Of a stretch of DNA of 64,000 nt, positions 17,920-27,411 are shown in pieces (within the stretch, counting starts at the first letter, position 1; the number at the start of each line of letters is the position of its first letter). The stretch is taken from assembly GCF_005280255.1 (NCBI RefSeq), contig NZ_CP040018.1, positions 4,030,001-4,094,000 of the forward strand. The letters run 5' to 3'. The notes beneath the pieces are model-generated. The model was not told the DNA's origin. It saw only the letters and a program-made list of their open reading frames with translations, and did not search any database. A program made the position numbers and the translations under genes. The stretch comes from Arthrobacter sp. 24S4-2. GTDB taxonomy: Bacteria > Actinomycetota > Actinomycetes > Actinomycetales > Micrococcaceae.

Positions 17920-18363
17920 CTACTGGGCGACCTGGGAAATTTCGAAAGTCTTGGGCTGCTGAGCGGCGTGCGGGTGCTCTGCACCGCGGTACACCTTCAG
18001 CTTGCCCAGCTGCTGTGCAGCGAGGGAGTTCTTCGGGAGCATGCCCTTGATGGCCTTCTCCACAGCGCGGACCGGGTTGGATTCCAGCAGCTCTGCGTAG
18101 TTGACGGAGGTCAGGCCGCCCGGGTAACCGGAGTGGCGGTATGCGCGCTTCTGCTCCAGCTTGGCGCCGGTCAGGGCAACCTTTTCAGCGTTGATGATGA
18201 TGACGAAGTCGCCCATGTCCATGTGGGACGCAAAGGTGGCCTTGTGCTTGCCGCGCAGCAGGATTGCGGTCTGGCTGGCGAGACGACCAAGGACAACGTC
18301 GGTGGCGTCAATGACGTGCCACTGGCGGTTGATATCGCCGGGCTTCGGGGTGTACGTACGCAC
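17920..18363 (-). CDS. rplM: 50S ribosomal protein L13
   Basis: L13 is an early-assembly protein of the 50S subunit. I place the start at GTG 18363 (VRTYTPKPGDINRQWHVIDA), giving 147 residues, the normal length; an in-frame ATG 45 bases upstream would add an untypical N-terminus. Family motifs include DVVLGRLAS, LRGKHK and YRHSGYPGGL. First gene of rplM-rpsI. Confidence 0.96.
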   Translation of the reverse strand: MRTYTPKPGDINRQWHVIDATDVVLGRLASQTAILLRGKHKATFASHMDMGDFVIIINAEKVALTGAKLEQKRAYRHSGYPGGLTSVNYAELLESNPVRAVEKAIKGMLPKNSLAAQQLGKLKVYRGAEHPHAAQQPKTFEISQVAQ

Positions 18364-18687
18364 GGTGTTTGCCTCGTTCTTGTTCTGGCGTTCTTGTTTA
18401 GGTGTCACGTAAGCGTGTGCACCTACTATCTATGCGCTACCGGAACAGAGGTGAGGGCTCTATGAATCCAGTGGTCCCGGAGTCTCGAATGTGCCCGAGG
18501 AGTAGTTATCCTGCAACCGGATTCTCAGCGGACACGCATCATCGAGAAAGGACACGCACAACGACTATCAAGAATAGCGGGTACAGAGGCCGCAGGTCAA
18601 AATAGGCTCTAGGTAGCCAGCCTGCGCCGGTCCTGATGCTCGGGCCGACGATCTTGACCACGTACAACTCCGAGCTTAGGTGCCCCG
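18364..18687. other. Divergent intergenic region between rplM and the tad locus
   Basis: Some 320 bases that must hold the rplM-rpsI promoter (minus strand) and a promoter for the prepilin peptidase (plus strand). It is AT-richer than the flanking ribosomal genes. I could not pick a convincing -35/-10 pair. Short open frames inside it show no known motif. Confidence 0.45.
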
Positions 18688-19380
18688 TTGACTGAAATGA
18701 CCCCGGCTCCCTTGTTGGTACTCCTGTGCGCCCTAGTTGGCCTGGCCGCAGCGCCGGCCAGCCAGGCCGCGGCCCTGAGGCTGTACCCGTCCATCGAGCT
18801 GGGCGGAGGCCGCTGGCGGAGCGTGGCGAGCTTAGCCGGCACCCCCATTCTATTTGGGGCAATGGCCTGGCGGTTCGGGTGGTCGTGGGTTCTCCCGGCC
18901 TTCCTTTTCCTGAGCGCAGCTGGCGTTGTGCTGTCCCGCATTGACCTTGAGCACAAGTTGCTGCCCAACAGGATCGTCCTACCCACGCTTGGAATCGGAG
19001 TTGTGCTGCTGCTTTTGGATGCCGGCATGAACCAGCGATGGGGAAATCTGCTCGCCGCCGCGATCGGCTGCACCGTAACTTTCGTGATCTACCTGATTTT
19101 GGCGTTAATTTCTCCCCGGGGAATGGGGATGGGCGACGTAAAGCTCTCTGCGCCACTTGGTTTGTACTTGGGTTACATCTCAGTGGGGCATTTGATACTG
19201 GGCATAGCTCTTGGTTTTATTGTGGGCGCTGTTACCAGTGTTCTTCTTGTTATGGCCGGATTCGCGGGGCGGAAGACCTCGGTACCCTTCGGCCCATCCA
19301 TGTTCCTGGGGTCCATAGTGGCCGTGCTGTGGGGCACCGACATCGGGCGGATTATCCTGCCCACCGTGTTCACGCGATAA
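18688..19380 (+). CDS. A24 prepilin peptidase (TadV/CpaA-like)
   Basis: Membrane aspartic peptidase that would cut the leader of Flp pilins and TadE-type pseudopilins. The 230 residues form about 7 hydrophobic segments. The two active-site aspartates are visible: Asp85 in RIDLEHKLLPN and Asp149 in RGMGMGDVKL, the latter matching the family GxGD signature. It lacks the N-terminal methylase zinc motif of PilD, as usual in Tad systems. The start TTG 18688 has TTAGGTG about 6 bases upstream; ATG 18697 is an alternative. No second peptidase was seen beside the other tad set, so this one may serve both. Confidence 0.88.
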   Translation: MTEMTPAPLLVLLCALVGLAAAPASQAAALRLYPSIELGGGRWRSVASLAGTPILFGAMAWRFGWSWVLPAFLFLSAAGVVLSRIDLEHKLLPNRIVLPTLGIGVVLLLLDAGMNQRWGNLLAAAIGCTVTFVIYLILALISPRGMGMGDVKLSAPLGLYLGYISVGHLILGIALGFIVGAVTSVLLVMAGFAGRKTSVPFGPSMFLGSIVAVLWGTDIGRIILPTVFTR

Positions 19381-19603
19381 CCCATTCCGAGTACACCAAG
19401 TAGCCCTGTACTCCACTACTCAGGATTGCGCTCGCTCGCGGCAAGTAACGTCTAGTTACTGGAGTTAAAAAGACGAGTACAACCACGCGTTGTGTGTCTA
19501 TTTGCGACTCCTGTATTCCTTAGTGCATCGAAGTTCCAGCAACGCCAAATTGGGGGAAGCGGGAAATTCGGAATCCAATTAGCACTCACAAAAGGAACAC
19601 AAA

Positions 19604-19798
19604 ATGAACTCTGCACTGGTCTCCATGGTTGCCTTCATCGCCGGCGTCAAGAACCGGCTCACTCGCGAAGAGAAGGGCGCCACGATGGTGGAGTACGGCA
19701 TCATGGTCGCCTTCATCGCAGTCCTGGTGATGGCCGCGGTCATCATCCTCGGCCCGAAGATCGCCGGCCTCTTCACGGCTGTTTCGACAGCCATCTAG
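19604..19798 (+). CDS. flp: Flp family type IVb pilin, copy 1
   Basis: A 64-residue pilin precursor. Leader residues 1-25 end in REEKG, and cleavage is expected between Gly and ATMVEYG, leaving Glu at position +5 and a hydrophobic helix (IMVAFIAVLVMAAVIILGP). It has AAGGA upstream of its ATG. It shares a stretch of 47 identical bases with the next pilin gene, so the pair is a recent tandem duplication. First structural gene of tad set 1, after about 220 bases of AT-rich leader. Confidence 0.93.
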   Translation: MNSALVSMVAFIAGVKNRLTREEKGATMVEYGIMVAFIAVLVMAAVIILGPKIAGLFTAVSTAI

Positions 19799-19919
19799 GC
19801 TCCTTGGCTGCGGTGGCCCTCCAGGCCACCGCAGCAAGCCCCTTCTTCCGCCGGCTGGGGAACTCTTCGAGTGGCCGGAACCGAAGGTCGAAATTTTGGT
19901 CTCACACAAGGAGCAAGTC

Positions 19920-20111
19920 ATGAACTCATTCATTGCAACAATCAATGCCGTTCTTCACACAGCAAAAGGCAAGCTGCAAGAGGAAAAGGGCGCCACGATG
20001 GTGGAGTACGGCATCATGGTCGCCTTCATCGCCGTCATCGTAATGGTCGCAGTCATAGCACTCGGCCCCCAGATCGCAAGCCTCTTCACTTCTGTTTCAA
20101 CAGCTCTCTGA
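19920..20111 (+). CDS. flp: Flp family type IVb pilin, copy 2
   Basis: A 63-residue pilin precursor: a leader ending QEEKG, cleavage before ATMVEYG, then the hydrophobic helix and a short tail LGPQIASLFTSVSTAL. The ATG at 19920 has AGGAG 6 bases before it, preferred over an in-frame upstream start. It is the sister of the preceding pilin, with 47 identical bases (19673-19719 and 19986-20032), and likely a second major or alternative subunit of the same pilus. Confidence 0.92.
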   Translation: MNSFIATINAVLHTAKGKLQEEKGATMVEYGIMVAFIAVIVMVAVIALGPQIASLFTSVSTAL

Positions 20112-20230
20112 GATTGCTTTCTGAGATTGTCGAAGCCAATGGGCTCTGGCGGTGGGCACAACCGCCGCCAGGGCCCATTCCACTTAATCAGGAAATATCA
20201 ACCGCTCTAACAAGGTTCGGGGAGACGGTC

Positions 20231-20638
20231 TTGAAGTCAAAACGGAAAGAACGCGGCGCAGTGGCCGTTGAGATGGCGATCGTCCTCCCACTGCTATTAG
20301 TGATTCTTATCGGAATCATCGAATTCGGTCGAGTACTTAATGTCCAGGTCTCTCTGAGCCAGGCCGCCCGTGAAGGGGCCAGGTACGCAGCCATACATTA
20401 CGACGACGCAAGCCTCAATGTTTCGGGAGCCGCGCTCGGAGGTGCGCCCTCGCTTTCCGGGCTCGCCGTGACGGTGACGGATAACGCAAGCAGTTGCTCC
20501 CCCGGGGGAAGCGTGAAAGTGACCACCAAGGTAACCATGCGTTCAATGACCGGTTTCCTCGACGCTGGCTTCTTCGGCCAGCCGGTGATATTTCCGCTGT
20601 CCATGTCTGGAGTAGGAGTAATGCGATGCGGCGGTTGA
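20231..20638 (+). CDS. tadE: TadE-like pseudopilin, set 1
   Basis: TadE-type minor pilin: ERGAVAVEMAIVLPLLLVILIGIIEFG is the family signature (cleavage site, Glu at +5, one membrane helix), followed by SQAAREGARYAA and an extracellular region of about 90 residues with a single Cys near the middle and MRCGG at the end. The start is TTG 20231, with GGGGAG just upstream; no ATG lies near. Its last 13 bases overlap the next gene, exactly as in set 2. Codon use is less GC-rich than in the set 2 copy (for example TTA, CTT and ATT codons in the membrane helix). Confidence 0.85.
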   Translation: MKSKRKERGAVAVEMAIVLPLLLVILIGIIEFGRVLNVQVSLSQAAREGARYAAIHYDDASLNVSGAALGGAPSLSGLAVTVTDNASSCSPGGSVKVTTKVTMRSMTGFLDAGFFGQPVIFPLSMSGVGVMRCGG

Positions 20639-21672
20639 GAGCCCACGGCAAAGCACGGCACCGGGCGACCCGGAGAGCTGCACGCGACGAGCGTGGTGCT
20701 GCCTCAATCATCGTGGCCATCCTCCTCGTCGTATTGATGGGTTGCGCCGCCCTGGCCGTCGACGTCGGTGCCATGTATGCGGAGAAGGCCCAGCTTCAGA
20801 ATGGGGCCGATGCCGCCGCCCTGGCAGTCGCCGGCGATTGCGCAAAGGGAAACTGCGGAACTCCGTCGGTGACGGGCTCCAATTATGCAAACAACAATGC
20901 GAATGACAGTACCAGCGGCGCCACCGTCTCATTTCCGAACGCAACGACGGTTCGGGTAGTCACGAAGGCGCGAGCGGCCGGCTCTTCAACAGATGGCTTT
21001 CCGCTCTACTTTGCCCGCGCCATGGGCTTCCAGTCCACTGACATAGGCGCAACGGCGGAGGCCATATGGGGAACCCCGTCAAAAGGCACCACCTTGCCAT
21101 GGACTGTCAGTGAGTGCGTTTTCAAGAAGTACCTCTCTCCCACTCAACTCTCGGATTTGAACTCAACCGGACAATTTACGGGAGACCCAACGCCCACTCA
21201 CATCCTGCTTCGATACGACACCGGTGCCACAGCGCTTCCCGGTTGTGCCGCCCAAAATGGGTACCAGCCTGGCGGCTTTGGTTGGCTTGTCACCGACACG
21301 GGTTGCTCTACGAACGTCAGCATCGGCGCGACAGTCGACGGTCAGCCGGGAAATCATTTCCCCAACGATCTCGCCTGCAACTCGGTTCTCGCCACGATCA
21401 TGGACGAGCCGGTGCTTATACCTCTTTTTAGTTCGGCCACCGGTAACGGAAGCAATGCAGTCTACTCTCTGATCGGTTTCGCAGCCTTCCAGGTAACCGG
21501 GTACAAGTTCAGTGGTTCTGACGCGAATCTTGATCCCGCCGCACCGAACTGCAACGGCAATTGTCGAGGCCTCCAAGGCTTCTTTGCCCGTTTTGTGTCG
21601 CTCGACGAATTCACCTTGTCGAATAGCGGGCAACCCAATTACGGAGCCACCGTAGTTGCACTCACGCAGTAG
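20626..21672 (+). CDS. tadG: Tad pilus-associated protein (TadG-like), set 1
   Basis: 348 residues. A basic N-terminus is followed by DERGAASIIVAILLVVLMGCAALAVDVGAMY, the Tad/TadG-N signature (pseudopilin-like helix), then QNGADAAALA and a large extracellular domain containing GYQPGGFGWLVTDTGC, NGNCRGLQGFF and several paired cysteines. It aligns along its length with the set 2 copy at 28125. It probably anchors or caps the pilus at the membrane. ATG 20626 lies inside the end of tadE, suggesting coupled translation. Confidence 0.85.
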   Translation: MRRLRAHGKARHRATRRAARDERGAASIIVAILLVVLMGCAALAVDVGAMYAEKAQLQNGADAAALAVAGDCAKGNCGTPSVTGSNYANNNANDSTSGATVSFPNATTVRVVTKARAAGSSTDGFPLYFARAMGFQSTDIGATAEAIWGTPSKGTTLPWTVSECVFKKYLSPTQLSDLNSTGQFTGDPTPTHILLRYDTGATALPGCAAQNGYQPGGFGWLVTDTGCSTNVSIGATVDGQPGNHFPNDLACNSVLATIMDEPVLIPLFSSATGNGSNAVYSLIGFAAFQVTGYKFSGSDANLDPAAPNCNGNCRGLQGFFARFVSLDEFTLSNSGQPNYGATVVALTQ

Positions 21673-21731
21673 AAGCAGCGCCCGTTCCAATAGCGGAACG
21701 GGTGCACTCAACACCAAGAAGGAGAACCGAA

Positions 21732-22502
21732 GTGAAATCACGCCTACTGGGAGGCATTGCAGCACTGCTGTTGGCAATCACCGGAACCGTACTACTCGTC
21801 GTGTACGTACAGGGAGCTGACAACAGGGCGCTGCAGGGGCTCGATCCCGTCAATGTGCTAGTCGTAAAAGAATCTATTCCCGCTGGAACAAAGGCCGAGG
21901 ACCTCAACGGCAAAGTCCAGCTTGAGTCCATGCCGCAGTCGGCGGTGCCGGAAGGTGCCCTCGACCGGCTTAATGAACAATCAGGCAAAATTACTTCCGT
22001 TGCCTTGGAGCCGGGCGAACAACTTCTTGCAGCCAGGCTCGTGGACCCGCGGGACTTGTTGCCCGGAACCGTCCCAGTTCCCGCGGGCCTGGGGGAGGTC
22101 ACTTTCCTTCTGGCACCTGAGCGGATCCTGGGCGGCCGGCTGGAAGCCGGCGACAAGGTCACCGTATATACGTCCTTCAAATCAGAAGACGGAATGCCGG
22201 CCAACGCCAACATTCCCGCCGAGATCCAGGGTTGGAAGCAGTCCACCGGCTTGCTGTTCCACGATGTCCTGGTGACAGCAGTTCAGAAGGCGGCTCCGGA
22301 AACCAAGGATACGAGCTCCGGTTCCACAGACAAGACTGTGGCGATGCCGAACGGTTCTGCCTTCGTCACGGTGGCCCGTAGTGACGCTGATGCGGCCAAG
22401 ATGGTGTTTGGAGCGGAATTCGGCACCATGTGGCTCTCAAAGCAGACCGACACCACGGCCAAGTCCACTCCACCGGTCACGACATTTGGCGGGCTGTACT
22501 AA
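21732..22502 (+). CDS. cpaB: Flp pilus assembly protein CpaB (RcpC), set 1
   Basis: CpaB/RcpC carries SAF-like domains; in Gram-negatives it helps the secretin, and its role in Gram-positives is unclear. The 256 residues have an N-terminal anchor (SRLLGGIAALLLAITGTVLLVVYV), then VLVVKESIPAGTKAEDL, EPGEQLLAARLVDP, RILGGRLEAGDKVTVY and a C-terminal domain AFVTVARSDADAAKMVFGAEFG. GTG 21732 has AAGGAG upstream. The stop overlaps the next start (TAATG). This copy is intact, unlike the set 2 copy. Confidence 0.87.
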   Translation: MKSRLLGGIAALLLAITGTVLLVVYVQGADNRALQGLDPVNVLVVKESIPAGTKAEDLNGKVQLESMPQSAVPEGALDRLNEQSGKITSVALEPGEQLLAARLVDPRDLLPGTVPVPAGLGEVTFLLAPERILGGRLEAGDKVTVYTSFKSEDGMPANANIPAEIQGWKQSTGLLFHDVLVTAVQKAAPETKDTSSGSTDKTVAMPNGSAFVTVARSDADAAKMVFGAEFGTMWLSKQTDTTAKSTPPVTTFGGLY

Positions 22503-23700
22503 TGAGCCGCTTTGTAGCTATCACCGCAGTTCGTGACTTCGAGGGTCGCGTTCGCCAGGCCATTTCGGGCGCGCTGCATGGAGAGCTGCAGACGCTTACA
22601 CCAGACGTCCTCTCAGGGGGTCCCGACGACGTGTTCAAGCAGCTCCACGGAGCGCCACCGGAGGTTCTCATCCTTGGACCTGGTGTGACTCCCGAAGCCG
22701 CCTTGAAACTGGCTACGGTCTTTGATCTTCAGTACCCGGAGATCAGTCTCCTACTTGTTGCGGAGCCCAGCCCAGATTTGGTCTTGAAGGCAATGCACTC
22801 GGGGATCCGCGATGTGGTCACGCCCGAAATTGAGGTCAACGATCTCCGCGTGCTCCTGGAGCGGGCGTGTCTTGCCGCGGCTAGCCGGCGGCGCGGAATG
22901 GGCCCAGCAGCCGAACCCGACCAGGACCGCGGGCGCGTCATCGCCGTCATGTCCCCCAAGGGGGCGTAGGGAAAACCACCGTCGCAACAAATCTAGCCAT
23001 TGGATTAGGCAAGGTTGCTCCAATGAGCGTGGTAATTGTGGATCTGGATCTGCAATTCGGTGATGTGGCTTCGGGTTTGCTGCTTGAACCTGAACACTCC
23101 ATTACAGAGGCCGTCCACGGCGCGGCGTCGCAGGATTCAATGGTCCTGAAGGCGTTTCTGACGGTCCATCCAGCGGGCATTTACGCGCTGTGTGCCCCCC
23201 GCACGCCTTCAGAATCTGACTACATCACAGCTGATCACGTGAGCCGTCTCCTTAATCAATTGGCGAGCGAGTTCAAGTACGTCGTGGTCGATACTGCACC
23301 GGGTCTGGGGGAACATGTCCTTGCAACCCTCGAGCTGGCCACAGACGGGGTATGGGTGTGCGGCATGGACGTTCCCAGCGTCCGCGGCCTCCGCAAGTGT
23401 TTCACCGTCTTGAAGGAGCTCCAATTGCTGCCGCAAGGACGGCATACCGTCCTCAATTTCGCCGACCGCAAGAGCGGACTCTCGGTGCAAGACGTTGAAG
23501 CGACCATCGGAGTTCCCATAGACGCAGTGGTTCCACGCTCCCGAACTTTGCCGTACTCGACCAACCGTGGAATACCCGTACTACAGAGCACCTCCAGGGA
23601 CTCAGCGTCCAAGGGCCTGAACAAACTAGTAGACCGCTTTGATCCCCAGTGGGTCTCCTCTACTCACAATAAATTGCACCGACGGGTGGTTGTCTCATGA
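22502..23700 (+). pseudogene. cpaE: CpaE/TadZ-like ATPase, set 1, frameshifted in its Walker A motif
   Basis: CpaE/TadZ is a MinD/ParA-like ATPase that places the Tad machine at the membrane. The first frame (22502-22969) gives the receiver-like N-terminal domain and stops just after MSPKGA. The second frame continues GKTTVATNLAIGLG, VVIVDLDLQFGDVASG and VVVDTAPGLGE to TGA 23700. The break falls in a run of five G at 22960-22964; set 2 has KGGVGKTT at the same place. One added G gives about 399 residues, matching the 398 of the set 2 protein. The rest is well kept, so this is either a sequence error or a very recent mutation. ATG of cpaF overlaps the stop. Confidence 0.88.
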
Positions 23701-25174
23701 AACTCTCAGATCGTCTATCCAGGACACAACGGGATGGTGCCTCGCAGCCTCCCAACGGAACAATCGGTGAAGTACCTGTTGCAGGGCTTGCCCCTTCGCT
23801 TCAATTCACTTCTCCGGCTGCCGGTGGCAGCCCCGCCGCCCTGCCGCGGCTCCGTCGCTCGGAGGAGGTCCGGTTGTCCCCGTTGTCGACGCCTTGGCGG
23901 GACTCAAACAGCGTGCCGCACTCGCTCTGTTTGAACGGATGGGAACGCGTTTCGGGGATACTTCGTCCTCCGAAGAAGAACTCCGCGCGAGCGCTGTTGA
24001 AGAACTGTCGGCTGTGATCGATCAAGAGCAGGTTCCGCTTACGCCGGAGGAACGACGTCGACTCATCCGCGACGTTGCCGACGAAGTCATGGGTCTGGGC
24101 CCGCTCCAGCGTCTCCTGGAAGATCCGGCCGTCACCGAAATCATGGTCAATCGCTGTGACCAGATCTACGTCGAGCGCCACGGACATCTGTCTCTGACAG
24201 GATCACAGTTCAGCTCGGATGACCACCTGCGGAAAGTAATCGAGCGAATCGTCTCCAAAGTGGGTCGCCGCATCGATGAATCGTCTCCGCTCGTAGATGC
24301 AAGGCTGGAGGACGGTTCGCGTGTCAATGCGATCATCCCGCCCTTGGCCGTGAACGGGCCATCACTCACCATTCGCAAGTTCAGCCAAGTGCCCCTGACT
24401 GTGCAGAACCTCATCGAATGGGGTTCCATGACGCCGGAAATGGCGGAACTCCTCAGTGCCTGTGTCCGGGCCCGGCTGAACATCATCGTTTCCGGCGGCA
24501 CAGGAACCGGCAAGACCACGCTCCTTAACGTGCTGTCTTCCTTCATTCCCGAGGAAGACAGGATCGTCACCATCGAGGACGCCGTAGAACTGCAGTTGCA
24601 GCAGGACCATGTGGTCCGGCTGGAAAGCCGGCCGCCCAATATCGAAGGCAAGGGCGCAGTTTCCATTCGAGAGCTCCTTAGGAACTCGCTCCGTATGCGT
24701 CCAGACCGCATCATCGTTGGCGAAGTCCGCGGCGGCGAATCGTTGGACATGCTGCAGGCCATGAACACGGGCCATGACGGGTCGCTGTCCACGGTTCACG
24801 CAAACGCCCCTCGCGACGCCGTTGCGCGACTGGAAACGCTGGTCCTCATGGCCGGGATGGACCTCCCGTTGCGGGCGATCCGCGAGCAGATTGCCTCCGC
24901 CGTTGACCTGATCATCCAGGTAACCCGTCTGCGCGACGGCAGCCGCCGGGTCACACACGTCACGGAAGTCCAGGGCATGGAGGGAGAAATCGTCACCCTC
25001 CAGGATGCCTTCGTCTTCGATTACTCAGCAGGAATGGACGCCCAGGGCAGGTTCCTCGGCAAGCCTGTTCCTACTGGAATCCGTCCCCGGTTCCTTGATC
25101 GTTTCGCTGACCTGGGTATCTCGGTTTCCCCGGGCGTCTTCGGCGCGGCTCCGCTGCCTTCAGGGAGGCGGTAA
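23697..25174 (+). pseudogene. cpaF: CpaF/TadA pilus assembly ATPase, set 1, frameshift near the N-terminus
   Basis: CpaF/TadA is the hexameric secretion ATPase that powers Flp pilus assembly. The core is intact: LRDVADEVMG-like linker, ITEIMVNRCDQIYVE, the Walker A SGGTGTGKTTLLNVLS, RPDRIIVGEVRGGE (Walker B) and TGHDGSLSTVHAN. The ATG at 23697 (MKLSDRLSRTQ, as in set 2) opens a different frame from the core, which runs only from TTG 23894. The in-frame sequence before it (VVPVVDALAGLKQR) matches PVDAFAALKER of set 2. A single missing base between about 23850 and 23880 explains this and would give 492 residues. If a real start were TTG 23894, a shortened 426-residue ATPase could still be made. 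Confidence 0.85.
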
Positions 25175-25176
25175 CC

Positions 25177-26118
25177 ATGGACTCGCCGGCAGTCCTGGCA
25201 TTTGCCATCTGTCTGTGCCTTGCGGCATTGGTAGTGGTCTTCCTCGTGGTGCTCAAGCCCCGGTACGGTGCCATCCCTGTGGAGCGCCGCCGCCTCTCCT
25301 CACAGGCCGAAAAATCAACCGTTAGCCGCTTCGCGCAATCAGCCGTAACGGCCGTGGATGGGGTCATTGGCGAATCCGGTGGCCCCTATAACCGGGCGGT
25401 GCTTTACAACGCCGGAGTCAAGATGGCGCCGGCTGACTTCACCGTTGCAGTCGGGATCGCGTCCCTCTTGGCAGGTGTATTCGCCTGGTTCCTGACGCAC
25501 ATTCTCATCGGTTTCATCGTCGCTGCCGCTGTGCCGTTCATCGCCAAGCTAGTCCTATCCGTTCTCACTGATAAGCGCCGCGGAAAGTTCGAAGCACAAC
25601 TGACAGACACCATCCAGATGCTTATTGGCGGACTCCGTGTCGGACACAGCGTTATGCGGTCGATCGAGGCAGCGTCGCAGGAAGCGGACGCACCGACTTC
25701 GGAGGAACTTGCCCGCATCGTTAATGAGACCCGGATCGGCAAGGATGCCCGGGTGGCAATCGAGGATGCAGCTGACCGCATGGATAGTGAAGACTTCCGC
25801 TGGATTGCCCAGGCCGTCCAAATCAACCGGGAAGTCGGCGGGGATCTGGCCGAAGTCTTGGAGCAAGTGGCGGGAACCATTCGCGAGCGCAGCGACATCA
25901 AGGGCCAGATCCGATCTTTGAGCGCCGAGGGAAAGATGTCGGCGTACATCCTGATGGCACTTCCCATCGGTGTCGCACTGTTCCTCGGGGTCATCAATCC
26001 GGGGTATCTGAACGTCTTCGTCGAGCACATCGTCGGGATCATCCTGATGGTAACCAGCATCGTCATGTTCATCGTTGGCGGCTTCTGGCTTAGCCGTATC
26101 GTCAAGATAAAGTTCTAG
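25177..26118 (+). CDS. tadB: TadB-like pilus platform membrane protein, set 1
   Basis: Type II secretion F (T2SF) family inner-membrane protein that forms the platform with TadC. 313 residues: an N-terminal helix, a pair of helices at about 85-130, the T2SF cytoplasmic domain (DTIQMLIGGLRVGHSVMRSIEAA, IAQAVQINREVGGDLAEVLEQVAGTIRER) and two C-terminal helices. GGGAGG precedes the ATG. It begins 2 bases after cpaF. Intact in this set. Confidence 0.88.
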   Translation: MDSPAVLAFAICLCLAALVVVFLVVLKPRYGAIPVERRRLSSQAEKSTVSRFAQSAVTAVDGVIGESGGPYNRAVLYNAGVKMAPADFTVAVGIASLLAGVFAWFLTHILIGFIVAAAVPFIAKLVLSVLTDKRRGKFEAQLTDTIQMLIGGLRVGHSVMRSIEAASQEADAPTSEELARIVNETRIGKDARVAIEDAADRMDSEDFRWIAQAVQINREVGGDLAEVLEQVAGTIRERSDIKGQIRSLSAEGKMSAYILMALPIGVALFLGVINPGYLNVFVEHIVGIILMVTSIVMFIVGGFWLSRIVKIKF

Positions 26119-26129
26119 GGGGAATCAAG

Positions 26130-27007
26130 ATGAACATCATGGTGTTGTCGCTCATTGCGCTGATTGTTATCCCAATCTCGTTCCTCACGTGGTCGTTGGT
26201 GTCGATCGACCGGAGAGGCCTGGTTGCGGTCCAAACGAATCTGGGTCAGGGATTCACCGTTAACGGAAACCCCGTCATCCAGCGGACCCCGGCCTTGCTG
26301 GGGGCAGCCAAGAAGCTGACCCCAGGCGGCTATCTCGCAAAACTCGACCGATGGCTGTCTATGGCCGGACGTCCCGCGTCCATGCCGTTGGACAGGCTTA
26401 TTGTCGCCAAGCCCAGTCTCGCTCTCGCCGGCGCCATGTTCGGGCTGCTCCTCTTCGGCAATTCCCCGTCGCCACAGACGTTTGCCTTGGGGTGGCGATG
26501 ACCGCGTTCTTCTACTTCGTGCCAGATCTGCTGATCTACAACAAGGGTATTAAGCGCCAGCAGGAAATCGAAATGGAACTGCCCAACACTCTCGATCAGA
26601 TGCTCATCTCGGTCGAAGCCGGGCTGGGTTTTGAGGCCGCGATGGCCCGCGCCGGACAAAACGGCACCGGGGCCCTGGCCCAGGAGCTGGTCCGGACACT
26701 CCAGGACATCCAGGTCGGGCGCCCTCGGCAGGAGGCCTACGCTGCCTTGGCGGCACGGTCTTCTGTGCAGGACCTCCGCAGCTTTGTCCGCGCCGTGGTC
26801 CAGGCTGACAAATACGGCATCGGGATTGCAAAGGTCCTTCGGATGCAGGCCAAGCAATCCAGGATCAAGCGGCGGCAGCGGGCCGAGGAGAAGGCCATGA
26901 AGCTTCCCGTCAAGGTGCTGTTCCCGTTGCTCCTGTGCATCTTCCCGGTCCTCTTCATCGTGATCCTTGGGCCCGCTGCGATCAACATCATCAAAGCCTT
27001 CAGCTAG
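26130..27007 (+). pseudogene. tadC: TadC-like pilus platform membrane protein, set 1, frameshifted
   Basis: Second T2SF platform protein. From ATG 26130 the first frame runs through PGGYLAKLDRWLSMAGRP to a premature TGA at 26501. The rest (VAMTAFFYFVPDLLIYNKG, NTLDQMLISVEAGLGFEAAMARAG, RQRAEEKAMKLPVKVLFPLL) is in the next frame. The break is at a run of four G (26489-26492); a fifth G restores LGVAMTAFFYF and a protein of 292 residues, against 294 in set 2. Both halves are otherwise conserved. Last gene of set 1. Confidence 0.87.
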
Positions 27008-27117
27008 GGCCTTCAAGCAGCCGGACCTCCGGTCACCAAGCCCGGACTCCCTCGGCACCCAGAACCGAGGGACGTCCGATGCCGCCCGGCACCGAGGAGC
27101 GGGATCTCGATCCGGGA

Positions 27118-27157
27118 GAAGGCCCTGAGCGCGTGTGAGTGCTCGTTCAGGGCCTTC
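27118..27157. terminator. Long hairpin between the two tad gene sets
   Basis: Perfect 11-bp inverted repeat (27118-27128 with 27147-27157) around an 18-base loop, about 110 bases after tadC of set 1. No clear T run follows, so it may be an RNA-protecting or attenuating hairpin that works with the terminator downstream. Confidence 0.55.
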
Positions 27158-27189
27158 GTGGGGAAACAAATCAAACAATCGAAGATTAC

Positions 27190-27220
27190 GGACTCCCCCA
27201 GCCCAAAGCTGAGGGGGTCC
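27190..27220 (+). terminator. Terminator-like hairpin closing tad set 1
   Basis: Arms 27190-27202 and 27208-27220 pair over 13 bases with one mismatch and one G-T pair around CCAAA. A T-rich tail (TGTTGTGT) follows. It separates set 1 from set 2, whose pilin starts at 27412. The rest of 27221-27411 holds no gene and should contain the set 2 promoter. Confidence 0.75.
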
Positions 27221-27411
27221 TGTTGTGTGCCTAGGAACCCCCGGACGCAGACAATCCGCACGGTACACGCAGGATAAACGCAGGAAACAGGCAAGTTGGG
27301 AAGGCTTGGCACAGGGTACGCCAAGGACCGGTCGAAACCCGGAAAGTGGTTGCTACATTTTTGGCAGAGCTGGTGCAGGACCAGCCCACCCAAACTCGCT
27401 CAGGAGTCCCA

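Noticed and set aside
22955..22975. Programmed ribosomal frameshifting in cpaE copy 1
   Set aside because: No slippery heptamer plus pseudoknot seen, and six other genes in the window show the same one-base deficit, which favours sequence error.
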